Below, one piece after another: positions 7,132-14,149 of a stretch of DNA of 19,804 nucleotides. The position numbers and the translations under genes are program-made. The stretch is from DASUPK01 sp033856335 (lineage in GTDB: Bacteria; Actinomycetota; Thermoleophilia; Solirubrobacterales; 70-9), in contig JAWVFG010000168.1 in assembly GCA_033856335.1 (NCBI GenBank), positions 1 to 19,804 of the forward strand, written 5' to 3'. Within the stretch, counting starts at the first letter, position 1. Each line of letters opens with the position of its first letter. The notes beneath the pieces were generated by a model. The model had not been told where the DNA came from and did not search any database. It saw only the letters and a list, made by a program, of their open reading frames with translations.

Positions 7132-7938
7132 TCGGCGAGGCGTCTCGCGAAGGGCCGCCAGAACGTCCACCGGTCCCGGCCCTTCGCCGATTCCGCGCAG
7201 GCCGTTCGCCACCGCCTCGGCGGCGATCTCTCGGGCAGCGCGCGCGGCCCTGAGAGGTGTGTCCCCGAGCGCGAGGCGTGCCGCGAGGGCGGAGGAATGG
7301 GTGCAGCCGGAGCCGTGGGCGGCTCCATCCGCGTGCCGCGGCCCCTCGATCTCCTCCAGCACATCGCCGTCGAAGAAGCGGTCCGCCCCGTCCTCGAGAT
7401 GGCCGCCAGTGACCACCGCGACACCCGGTCCAAGGCCGCGTACTGCGCGAGCGAGCTCCTCCGGGGACGCGTCCTCCCCCAGCCCGGTCAGCTCGCGCGC
7501 CTCGGCCGCATTCGGAGTCACCACCGTTGCGCGCGGCACGATCCGGTCGATCAGGGCCTGTTTGGCCTCCGGCCGGAGGAGCACGGCTCCGCTCTCGGCG
7601 ACCATCACCGGGTCCAGGACCACGGGTACATCGTCGACCATCTCGAGTGCCTCGTCCACGGCCTCGATGATCGGTTGGTCGAACAGCATCCCGATCTTCA
7701 CAGCGTCCACTCTCATGTCCGAGGCCACCGCCCGCACCTGATCGAGGATGAACTGCCGGGGCAGGGTCTCGATCGAGAGGACCTCATGCGTGTTCTGTGC
7801 CGTCAGCGCGACTATCGCCGAGGTCCCGTGGACGCCGCACCGAGCGAACGCCTTCAGGTCCGCCTGGATCCCGGCGCCGCCGCCGGAATCCGAGGAGGCG
7901 ATGGTCATCGCGACCGGAACGCTTCGATCCTCTGCCAT
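7126..7938 (-). CDS. thiD: Bifunctional hydroxymethylpyrimidine kinase / phosphomethylpyrimidine kinase
   Basis: Phosphorylates HMP and HMP-phosphate to HMP-diphosphate, the pyrimidine half of thiamin. The protein is 270 aa, typical for ThiD. The ribokinase-like N-terminus is clear (SSDSGGGAGIQADLKAF, residues 15-31). Further markers are KIGML at 81-85, LDPVMV at 108-113, TPNAAEA at 141-147 and the anion-hole signature GSGCTHSSALAA at 209-220, with the catalytic Cys212. The ATG at 7938 is 23 nt after the dprA stop; no Shine-Dalgarno is visible, and an upstream ATG would run into dprA. It appears to be the last gene of a comM-dprA-thiD run, an unusual place for a thiamin gene. No TPP riboswitch was seen near it, so thiamin control would have to act elsewhere. 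Confidence 0.96.
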   Translation of the reverse strand: MAEDRSVPVAMTIASSDSGGGAGIQADLKAFARCGVHGTSAIVALTAQNTHEVLSIETLPRQFILDQVRAVASDMRVDAVKIGMLFDQPIIEAVDEALEMVDDVPVVLDPVMVAESGAVLLRPEAKQALIDRIVPRATVVTPNAAEARELTGLGEDASPEELARAVRGLGPGVAVVTGGHLEDGADRFFDGDVLEEIEGPRHADGAAHGSGCTHSSALAARLALGDTPLRAARAAREIAAEAVANGLRGIGEGPGPVDVLAALRETPRRK

Positions 7939-7961
7939 GAGGAGAAGGCTAGTGACGGGCG

Positions 7962-9101
7962 CTAGGCGGGCTCCGGCGGGGCCAGCGCGGTGCGCTCGTA
8001 GCACCCGCCCGTGCCAGAGTGGACGTAGCCGCTCAGCTCCAGCCTGACCAGCGCGGCGGCGAGGGGCCCGGGTTCGAGCCGCGAGGCCCGGGCGAGCGCG
8101 TCGGGACTGCCGGAGCCCCTCTCCACCAGATCCAGGACCTCCGCCAGATCGGGCTCGAGCGCCGGGCCACGCGCGCTGACCGGGGAGCGCTCCGCGCCGA
8201 CCCCGAGCATCGAGTCCAGCACGTCATCGCCACCGCGGATCACGAACGCCCCATCTCGCAGCAGGCCGTTGGTACCCGCCGCCGGGGAAGAGCCGACCCG
8301 GCCCGGGACCGCTCCGACATCCCTGTTCAGGTCCTGGGCCATCTCGGCGGTGATCAACGAGCCCGAGCGCTCGCGAGCTTCGACCACGACCGTTATCCGG
8401 CCGAGCGCCGCCATGATGCGGTTCCGCGCCGGGAAGGTCCAGCGGCGGGCCGTCGTCCCGGGCGGAAGCTCGCCGAGCACGAGGCCCCTCTCGACGATCT
8501 CGTCGTAGAGCCGCGAGCAGCGCGGCGGGTAGGGGACGTCGACTCCGGTGCCGAGGACCGCGACGGTGAGCCCGCCCGCCTCGAGGGCTCCGCGGTGCGC
8601 GCACGAGTCGATGCCCATCGCCATCCCGCTGACCACCGCGAGCCCGGCCGAGGCGACCTCCCGGCCTAGCTCGGCGGCGAGCCCGCTCCCGTACCCGCTC
8701 GGGCGCCGCGACCCGACGATCGTCACGGTGCCCTCCGGCGCAAGGCCATCGAGAAGCGCGGCGTCTCCGCGGCCGAACAGCACCGCGGGCGCATCGCCCA
8801 GATCCGCCAGCCCATCCGGATAGAGCGGGTCATGGCGGCAGCAGGCCCAGGCGCGAGCGCCCGCCACGGCCGCGAGCATCCGTTCCGGTTCCCGAGCCGC
8901 CGCCATTTCCAGGAACGACTCGGCGCGCGAGCGAGCCATTGCGTCGGCCAAGTCCTCATCGGAGAGAGCGAGCAGCTCGTGCGCGCGACTCCCCGGCGTG
9001 CTGCTGTCCACGGCCTTCTCGATGTGACCTGCGAGGGAGCCGACCAGCCAGGCCCGCCTGAGGCAGTCCGGGCATGCCCGGGGACGCTGGGCCGCGCTCA
9101 T
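7962..9101 (-). CDS. dprA: DNA-processing protein DprA
   Basis: Loads RecA on incoming single-stranded DNA during natural transformation. The protein is 379 aa, near the family norm. A helical N-terminal region (about 1-80) is followed by CCRHDPLYPDGLADL (87-101), typical of the start of the DprA core. The Rossmann-like ssDNA-binding core spans about 105-300, with GSRRPSGYG at 130-138, SGMAMGIDSCAHRGAL at 158-173, LGTGVDVPYP at 183-192 and FPARNRIMAALG at 223-234. A C-terminal winged helix lies at about 310-370. The first residues hold a CxxC pair (Cys10, Cys13). It overlaps comM by ATGA (4 nt) and is 23 nt before thiD. No com pilus genes are in the window, so competence is not shown. Confidence 0.96.
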   Translation of the reverse strand: MSAAQRPRACPDCLRRAWLVGSLAGHIEKAVDSSTPGSRAHELLALSDEDLADAMARSRAESFLEMAAAREPERMLAAVAGARAWACCRHDPLYPDGLADLGDAPAVLFGRGDAALLDGLAPEGTVTIVGSRRPSGYGSGLAAELGREVASAGLAVVSGMAMGIDSCAHRGALEAGGLTVAVLGTGVDVPYPPRCSRLYDEIVERGLVLGELPPGTTARRWTFPARNRIMAALGRITVVVEARERSGSLITAEMAQDLNRDVGAVPGRVGSSPAAGTNGLLRDGAFVIRGGDDVLDSMLGVGAERSPVSARGPALEPDLAEVLDLVERGSGSPDALARASRLEPGPLAAALVRLELSGYVHSGTGGCYERTALAPPEPA

Positions 9102-10588
9102 GGATCGCCGCGCCTACGCTTCTCGATCGCCTCGGAGATGTGGTCCACCGAGATTCGCTCCTCGCCCCCCAGGTCGGCGATCGTCCGCGCCAGGCGCAGA
9201 CACCGGTCCCAGCCGCGAGCGCTCATGCTGAGCTTCCGGTGACCTCTCTCCAGGGTCTCCCTTGCGGCCGGCCCGAGATTGCAGTGACGGCGCAGCTCGC
9301 TGGGGGTCATGTCGGTGTTGGTGCGGCCGGGCCCGAGCCTGTCCTCCTGTGCGCGCCGCGCCAGGACCACGCGGTCTCTCACTGCCGACGACCCCTCCGT
9401 CTCCTCGTCGGTGAGCTCCTCGGCCGGTGGGGGCTCGACGGTCATGGTGATGTCGATCCGGTCGGCGAGGGCCCCGCTGAGCTTCGCCATGTATCGCGAG
9501 ACCGCGCCGGGATGACATTCGCACTCGCCGGAGTCCGGTCCGTGTCCGCAGGGACACGGATTCGACGCCGCGACAAGCATGAAGCGGCAGGGCAGCGACA
9601 CGGTGCCGGTCGTCCTGGTGATCGTGACGACACCCTCCTCCAGGGGAACTCGCAGCGCCTCGAGGGCGTCTCGACGGAACTCTCCGAGCTCATCCAGGAA
9701 GAGGACCCCGCGATGGGCGCGGGTCACCTCACCAGGGCGGGGTGGCGCCCCGCCGCCGACCAGCGCCCGGCCCGAGACCGTGTGATGAGGCGCTCTGAAG
9801 GGCCGGCGCAGGCGCGGCCCGCCGTTCTCGCCGCAGACGCCGGCGATGCGGGTCACCTCGATCACCTCGTTTCGGCTCAGTGGCGGGAGCAGTGAGGGCA
9901 GTCGCTGCAGCGCAAGCGTCTTGCCCCCGCCGGGCGGCCCGACCAGGAGCAGGCTGTGCGCACCCGCCGCCGCGATCTCGAGGCAACGACGGAGCGCGGG
10001 ATGGCCTCGCAGGTCCTCGAGGTCGGGCAGGTCCTCATCCGGGGGATCCGGCGCCGGGGCCGGCGGCACGGGCTCGATCGAACCCTCCCCGAGCTCGCGC
10101 AGCCGGGCGACGTGGTCCACGGACACCACCTCGAGCCCGCTCACCAGCGCCGCCTGGCTCGCGTCCCCGGGCGCGACCGCCACGCCCCTCATCCCCCACC
10201 CCCTGGCGCCCTCGGCCATCGCGAGAGCGCCCGGGACCGGCCGGATCGCTCCGTCCAGGGCGAGCTCGCCGGCGAGCGCGTATCGATCGAGGACTCCACG
10301 CGGCAGCTGCCCAGACGCAACCAGCAGCGCCGCGGCGATCGCCAGGTCGAAGCCCGGTCCCGCCTTGCGAAGGTCAGCCGGTGCGAGGTTGGCGGTGATG
10401 CGGTGCTGCGGGTACTTGAAGCCCGAGTTGACGAGCGCCGAGCGGACCCGCTCCCTGGACTCCCTGACCGCGGCATCCGGGAGCCCGACGATCGTGAACG
10501 ACGGCAGCCCGCTGCCGATGTCGACCTCGACGTGCACCGGCTCGGCTGCCACCCCGATCAGCGCGAAGGTGCGGGCGATCGCGAACAT
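9098..10588 (-). CDS. comM: YifB/ComM family Mg-chelatase-like AAA+ ATPase
   Basis: AAA+ helicase that in Vibrio drives branch migration during transformation. The protein is 496 aa, the usual length. The N-terminal ChlI-like domain (about 1-175) has the diagnostic GLPSFTIVGLPDAAVRESRERVRSA at its start. The AAA+ core (about 190-400) contains Walker A GPPGGGKT at 217-224 and Walker B VLFLDE at 295-300. NPCPCG at 343-348 and a following CEC (356-358) form the cysteine cluster typical of this family. A C-terminal Mg-chelatase subdomain ends with the SMSARGWDRCLRLARTIADL helix. It overlaps dprA by 4 nt. It faces away from yraN across a 115-nt gap, in which a short GTCAC/GTGAC dyad (10633-10648) is the only structure seen. 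Confidence 0.96.
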   Translation of the reverse strand: MFAIARTFALIGVAAEPVHVEVDIGSGLPSFTIVGLPDAAVRESRERVRSALVNSGFKYPQHRITANLAPADLRKAGPGFDLAIAAALLVASGQLPRGVLDRYALAGELALDGAIRPVPGALAMAEGARGWGMRGVAVAPGDASQAALVSGLEVVSVDHVARLRELGEGSIEPVPPAPAPDPPDEDLPDLEDLRGHPALRRCLEIAAAGAHSLLLVGPPGGGKTLALQRLPSLLPPLSRNEVIEVTRIAGVCGENGGPRLRRPFRAPHHTVSGRALVGGGAPPRPGEVTRAHRGVLFLDELGEFRRDALEALRVPLEEGVVTITRTTGTVSLPCRFMLVAASNPCPCGHGPDSGECECHPGAVSRYMAKLSGALADRIDITMTVEPPPAEELTDEETEGSSAVRDRVVLARRAQEDRLGPGRTNTDMTPSELRRHCNLGPAARETLERGHRKLSMSARGWDRCLRLARTIADLGGEERISVDHISEAIEKRRRGDP

Positions 10589-10703
10589 GCCAAGACGCTA
10601 GGAGGGCCCGGTGCACGGCTGGCGCGCGGAAGGTCACGGTCCGGTGACGCCCTCGTTGCGGCTCGCGCGCGCCCGTGGCGCCGCCGTGGCGGAGCCTGAC
10701 GGA

Positions 10704-11078
10704 ATGACCTTCGCCCGCCAGAGGCTCGGCCGCGCCGCGGAGCAGCTGGTCGCCGCCAGGCTCGAGCGCTCGGGCTGGCGGATCGTCGGCCGCAATGTCC
10801 GCCTCCCTTCGGGGGAGCTCGACGTGGTGGCCCTGGACGGCTCGACGCTGGTCTTCGTCGAGGTCAAGGCCGGTCGCGCCGGTGCCACCGTCGGGCCCGA
10901 GCGCCCGGCCCACGCGGTCGGGCACCGCAAGCAGCTCAAGCTCCGCCGCCTGGCCCGCGAGTGGATCGCGGAGGGCCGCGGCCCGTCAGGCGTCTCGGGC
11001 TATCGGTTCGACGTCGTCGGCGTCTGCTTCGGCGCGGATGGCCTCCCGGATGTCGATCACATCCGCGCCGCCTTCTAG
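10704..11078 (+). CDS. yraN: YraN family (UPF0102) nuclease-fold protein
   Basis: Small Holliday-junction-resolvase-like nuclease-fold protein of uncertain role. The protein is 124 aa, matching family length. The conserved core is visible: RxxGxxxE region at 6-15, SGELDVVALDG at 36-46 (GELD acidic pair), FVEVKAG at 51-57 and RFDVVGV at 101-107. The ATG at 10704 has GGAG 9 nt upstream; the frame is open to 10611 but similarity begins at the chosen start. In most relatives yraN lies on the same strand between rnhB and comM; here it is flipped. Its last 93 bases run antisense into the end of rnhB. A hairpin directly follows its stop. Confidence 0.92.
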   Translation: MTFARQRLGRAAEQLVAARLERSGWRIVGRNVRLPSGELDVVALDGSTLVFVEVKAGRAGATVGPERPAHAVGHRKQLKLRRLAREWIAEGRGPSGVSGYRFDVVGVCFGADGLPDVDHIRAAF

Positions 11079-11777
11079 GGACTGCAAGGCAGCAGTCCCG
11101 ACGGATGGCGAAGCGGGATATACCTCCTCGCCGAGGCCGAGCTGGCTGTAGGCAACCGACGCGAACGAGCGCCGGTGCAGCGGGCAGATCCCGTGGCGGA
11201 TGATCGCCTCGCGGTGCTCGGGAGTCGAATAGCCGACGTTGCCCTCGAAGCTCCATTTCGGGTAGAGCGCGGCGACGCGGTGCATGTAGCGATCGCGAGT
11301 CACCTTGGCGATCACGGAGGCCGCTGCGATCGCGGCGCTCCGGGCGTCCCCGTCAATGACCGCTGTGTGCTCGAGCTCGCAGGCGGGCAGCCGGAAGCCG
11401 TCCACCAAGCGGGTCGCGTCATTCGCTGCCACGCCGCGCATGCAGTCGGCGAGCGCGTCGAGGTTGGAGACGTGCAGGCCGTAGCTGTCGATGGCCCGCA
11501 CCGACCGCACCGCGACGGAGACACAGGCCGCCGCCCGGATCACCTGCGGGTAGAGCTCCTCGCGCTCCTCCGGGCTCTTCTGCTTCGAGTCATCGAGCCT
11601 CGCCAAGGCGAGGCGCTCGGACCGGCCGATGCGCTCCAGGTCGAGCAGGACGCCCGCGGCGAGCAGCGGCCCCGCCAGAGAGCCCCGGCCGGCCTCGTCG
11701 ACGCCGGCAACGAAGCGTCGGCCGAAGGAGCGGTCGAACCGGAAGAGGCGAGCGGCTGTCCGCCGCTTGCGAGCCAT
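10986..11777 (-). CDS. rnhB: Ribonuclease HII
   Basis: Cleaves the RNA strand of RNA-DNA hybrids and starts ribonucleotide excision. The protein is 263 aa; many RNase HII proteins are near 200-240. The active-site motif GVDEAGRGSLAGP at 25-37 gives Asp27 and Glu28. LDDSKQKS is at 61-68, LVDG at 124-128 probably gives the third acid, and RDRYM at 161-165 carries another conserved Asp. The start ATG at 11777 is clear from the motif spacing. The recognisable domain ends near residue 215, and a further tail of about 45 residues has no known function. Residues 234-263 are encoded antisense to the end of yraN. A palindromic stretch fills the 83-nt gap to lepB. Confidence 0.94.
   Translation of the reverse strand: MARKRRTAARLFRFDRSFGRRFVAGVDEAGRGSLAGPLLAAGVLLDLERIGRSERLALARLDDSKQKSPEEREELYPQVIRAAACVSVAVRSVRAIDSYGLHVSNLDALADCMRGVAANDATRLVDGFRLPACELEHTAVIDGDARSAAIAAASVIAKVTRDRYMHRVAALYPKWSFEGNVGYSTPEHREAIIRHGICPLHRRSFASVAYSQLGLGEEVYPASPSVGTAALQSLEGGADVIDIREAIRAEADADDVEPIARDA
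11078..11099 (+). terminator. Hairpin immediately after yraN
   Basis: GGGACTGC (11078-11085) and GCAGTCCC (11092-11099) form a perfect 8-bp stem with a 6-nt loop. It starts on the last base of the yraN stop codon and lies within the rnhB coding sequence. It lacks a T-tract, so termination would need another factor. Confidence 0.5.
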
Positions 11778-11783
11778 CAGAAC

Positions 11784-11864
11784 GCGGCCACTAGCGGCCG
11801 CCCACCACAAGTCGCTTCGCGCTGCGCGCTGCGCTCCTGAGTGCAGCGCCCTGGTGGCCGCTAG
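11784..11864. repeat. Nested palindrome between lepB and rnhB, straddling the lepB stop
   Basis: CTAGCGGCC (11791-11799) and GGCCGCTAG (11856-11864) are perfect inverted repeats. A nested GCGCTGC/GCAGCGC hairpin sits at 11826-11849, and GCGGCC/GGCCGC at 11784-11801 gives a competing fold. The right outer arm contains the lepB stop codon (11863-11861). No T-tract is seen. Possible roles are a terminator or attenuator, or a dispersed palindromic repeat. Confidence 0.6.
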
Positions 11865-12496
11865 AAGAACCCGATTCGGTCCGGCGGCCAGTAGGTGGCG
11901 AATGCTTTTCCGATGATCCAGTCTCGGGGGACCGGCCCCCAGAAGCGGCTGTCGTCGCTCGACCCACGGTTGTCGCCCATCATGAAGTAGTGGTCGGGCG
12001 GGATGGTGATCGGTTTGGGCAAATTGCAGGCTCCGCCTGGCGTGCAGGGCCGGATGAAGTCCTCCTGGGCGATCTTCCCGTTGACCACGGGGTGACCGTT
12101 CTCGACGCTCAGCGTGTCGCCGGGGCCCGCGACGATCCGCTTGATGAAGTTGACGGTTGCCTCCTGGGGAGTCGGCCGATCGCAGGCGGCGCCGCTGCTC
12201 CCGCCCGCACCCGTCCTCGGGTCGCCGCACTCGCCTCCCGCACCTCCGCCGTTGGCGCCCTGCGGCGGATGGAAGACGACGATGTCGCCAATCGCAGGAT
12301 CCTGGAAGTGGTAGAGGAACCGGTTGACCAGCACGCGCTGGCCGACGTCGAGAGTCGGCTCCATCGACTCCGAGGGGATCTGGTACGGCTTGACGATGAA
12401 GGCCTGGATGCCGAGCGCCAGCCCCAATGCGAGCGCGACGATGACGACGAGCTCGAGGAGCGCGCCCTGGGTGCTGTGGGGCCTCGGGATTCTCAG
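11861..12496 (-). CDS. lepB: Type I signal peptidase
   Basis: Cleaves signal peptides of exported proteins at the outer face of the membrane. The catalytic Ser is in IPSESMEPTL and the general-base Lys in NFIKRIVAGPGD. The GDNRGSSDDSRFWG box is intact. A Gly-rich insert (about 30-35 residues, with two Cys) lies between the HPP and the FIKR segments. The frame is open through ALLELVVIVALALGLALG, which with IQAFIV forms one membrane helix. The first conventional start, a TTG at 12427, would cut that helix in half. A CTG at 12496 overlapping the rplS stop as CTGA, with AAGG about 8 nt upstream, would give 211 aa and keep the helix. I chose it but the start is uncertain. Downstream of rplS, probably one transcript. 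Confidence 0.85.
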   Translation of the reverse strand: MRIPRPHSTQGALLELVVIVALALGLALGIQAFIVKPYQIPSESMEPTLDVGQRVLVNRFLYHFQDPAIGDIVVFHPPQGANGGGAGGECGDPRTGAGGSSGAACDRPTPQEATVNFIKRIVAGPGDTLSVENGHPVVNGKIAQEDFIRPCTPGGACNLPKPITIPPDHYFMMGDNRGSSDDSRFWGPVPRDWIIGKAFATYWPPDRIGFF

Positions 12497-13080
12497 TCTT
12501 CTGCCTTTTCGGGGGAGGCGTCGGCCGTCGCGTTTGGCTCCGGCTCCTGGTTCGCCTCCGCCTGATCCCCACCGACATCCTCGGCCACGTCCTCAGCTTC
12601 GCTTCCGGACGTCTCCTCGGCCTCAGTCTCCTCCGCGGGCGGCTCGACCAGCTCGGCCTCCGCCTCGCTGACCGCGACGCCCTCGGCGTCCACGGCCTCC
12701 GCATCCTCTGGGGCGACCACGATCTCGTCCTCGATCCCCCAGCGACGCTCCGCCACGCGGGCGCGCTTGCCGACCTTGTCGCGCAGGTAATAGAGCTTCG
12801 CCCGGCGGACTGCGCCGCGGGCGGCGATCTCGAGCTTCTCGATCTTCGGGGAGTGGAGCGGGAAGGTTCGCTCCACCCCCACGCCGAACGACTGCTTTCG
12901 CACGGTGAACGTCTCGCGGACACCGCTCCCCTGGCGCTTGATCACGATGCCCTCGAAGACCTGGGTGCGGCTGCGGGTTCCCTCGACGACCTGGAAGTGG
13001 ACGCGCACGCGGTCGCCCGCGCCGAATCTGGGGCGCTGCTTCAGGTCTCGCTTCTCGAGGCTTTCGATGACTGTGCTCAT
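12493..13080 (-). CDS. rplS: 50S ribosomal protein bL19 with acidic C-terminal extension
   Basis: Ribosomal protein bL19, located at the interface of the two subunits. The normal protein is about 115 aa and occupies residues 1-117: start MSTVIESLEKRDLKQ, GDRVRVHFQVVEG, RTQVFEGIVIKRQG, ETFTVRKQSFGVGVERTFPLHSPKIEK, LYYLRDKVGKRARV. About 78 residues follow, rich in Glu, Asp and Ala with few basic or hydrophobic residues, likely disordered. Total length is 195 aa. The ATG at 13080 has no visible Shine-Dalgarno. An intrinsic terminator lies about 63-93 nt upstream, so rplS either has its own promoter or depends on readthrough. Its stop overlaps the proposed lepB start. Confidence 0.96.
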   Translation of the reverse strand: MSTVIESLEKRDLKQRPRFGAGDRVRVHFQVVEGTRSRTQVFEGIVIKRQGSGVRETFTVRKQSFGVGVERTFPLHSPKIEKLEIAARGAVRRAKLYYLRDKVGKRARVAERRWGIEDEIVVAPEDAEAVDAEGVAVSEAEAELVEPPAEETEAEETSGSEAEDVAEDVGGDQAEANQEPEPNATADASPEKAED

Positions 13081-13142
13081 CAGGTGCGGGTGATCGTTGG
13101 AGCCCGATCTGAGCGACGCCTAAAGCGACGGGGACGGGACTC

Positions 13143-13173
13143 AAAAAAATGCGCGTACCGGTCGGCCCGCGCA
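13143..13173 (-). terminator. Intrinsic terminator or attenuator between trmD and rplS
   Basis: On the minus strand, TGCGCG and CGCGCA form a 6-bp stem around a 12-nt loop and are followed at once by seven Ts (13149-13143). It lies about 50 nt after trmD and 63 nt before rplS. It is the only classical rho-independent terminator I see in the window. L19 leaders exist in other bacteria, so attenuation is possible. Confidence 0.65.
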
Positions 13174-13222
13174 ACGCAGCAAAATGTAGCGGTAGACGCG
13201 GCCTCGGTGTTTGTGGCGGCCG

Positions 13223-13885
13223 TTATTTGGTGGCTCGCCGCCGCGCTTGCGTCAGCCGCCACTCACGCACCAGGGCGTGGTTGCCGGAGAGGAGGACGTC
13301 CGGGACCTCCCAGCCGCGGTAGGAGGCCGGGCGCGTGTAGTGCGGGTACTCGGGTGCCCCGTCGAGCGCCGCGCTGTAGGACTCCTCGACCGCGCTCTCG
13401 GCATCGCCGAGCGCCCCCGGCAGCTTCCGCAGCACCGAGTCCGCGATCACCATCGCGGGCAGCTCGCCTCCGGAGAGGACATAGCGGCCGATCGAGATCG
13501 TCTCGTCCGCGAGGTGCTCAACGACGCGCTCGTCGAACCCCTCATAGCGGCCGCAGAGAAGCGCGAGATGCGGCTCCGCGGCGAGCTCGGCGGCGAGCGG
13601 CTCGTCGAAGAGCCGGCCGGAGGGCGCCAGGGCGATCTTGCGGACGGCGTCTCGATTGGATCCATACGCCGCCTCGAGGGCGGCGTCCACGACGTCCACG
13701 CGCATCACCATGCCGGCGCCGCCCCCGTAGGGCGAGTCATCGACCTGGCCGGCGCCGAGCGGCGTCGTGTCGCGGTAGTTCCGGAATCGCAGCTCGGTGC
13801 CGCCGGCCACCGCATTGGAGACGTGGCGCTGGCGCAGGAACCATTCGAAGTGCTCGGGGAAGAGCGTGAAGACGTCGATGACCAC
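13223..13885 (-). CDS. trmD: tRNA (guanine37-N1)-methyltransferase
   Basis: Makes m1G37 next to the anticodon in tRNAs reading CCN, CUN and CGG codons, preventing +1 frameshifts. The protein is 220 aa. The SPOUT trefoil-knot motifs are clear: SPYGGGAGMVM at 51-61, LLCGRYEGFDERV at 109-121 and ISIGRYVLSGGELPA at 130-144. PHYTRP at 181-186 and LLSGNHALVREWRL at 198-211 follow. The start is GTG at 13885, with GAGG 8 nt upstream. At the position of the catalytic Asp (Asp169 in E. coli, in an EDSF context) this protein has EESY, so Glu168 by my alignment. The gene starts 10 nt after khpA; the usual intervening rimM is missing. Confidence 0.96.
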   Translation of the reverse strand: MVIDVFTLFPEHFEWFLRQRHVSNAVAGGTELRFRNYRDTTPLGAGQVDDSPYGGGAGMVMRVDVVDAALEAAYGSNRDAVRKIALAPSGRLFDEPLAAELAAEPHLALLCGRYEGFDERVVEHLADETISIGRYVLSGGELPAMVIADSVLRKLPGALGDAESAVEESYSAALDGAPEYPHYTRPASYRGWEVPDVLLSGNHALVREWRLTQARRRATK

Positions 13886-13895
13886 GGCCGGGGCC

Positions 13896-14129
13896 TCAGT
13901 CCAGTATTTCGACGACGACGCGCTTGTCCTCGCGCGTCGCGGCGGCCTTCATCACCGAGCGCATCGCGTTGGCGACCCGGCCGCCACGGCCGATCACCCG
14001 GCCGAGGTCGTCGTCGGCGACCTCGAGCTCGAGCACCACCTCGCCGTCGATCTCCTCGACCTCGGTCACAACGACCGAGTCCGGGTGCTCGACCAGTGAC
14101 CGGGCGAGGAACTCGAGCAGATCGCGCAC
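13896..14129 (-). CDS. khpA: KH-domain RNA-binding protein KhpA
   Basis: Small single KH-domain RNA-binding protein, 77 aa. In other bacteria KhpA pairs with KhpB/Jag and affects cell division and RNA stability. The GxxG loop is seen as VIGRGGRVANAMR at about 45-57. The preceding beta section is rich in Glu and Asp. The start is GTG at 14129. It lies 20 nt after rpsP and 10 nt before trmD, the expected place between rpsP and rimM-trmD. Confidence 0.93.
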   Translation of the reverse strand: MRDLLEFLARSLVEHPDSVVVTEVEEIDGEVVLELEVADDDLGRVIGRGGRVANAMRSVMKAAATREDKRVVVEILD

Positions 14130-14149
14130 GGGATGCCCGACGCAGCCGG

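Noticed and set aside
10633..10648. GTCAC/GTGAC dyad between comM and yraN as an operator
   Set aside because: Only 5-bp arms, expected by chance in DNA of this composition; no promoter element is aligned with it.
10986..12923. A 645-residue minus-strand frame fused to rnhB
   Set aside because: Its upstream part is out of frame with rplS and lepB, which are clearly real; only the last 263 residues are RNase HII.
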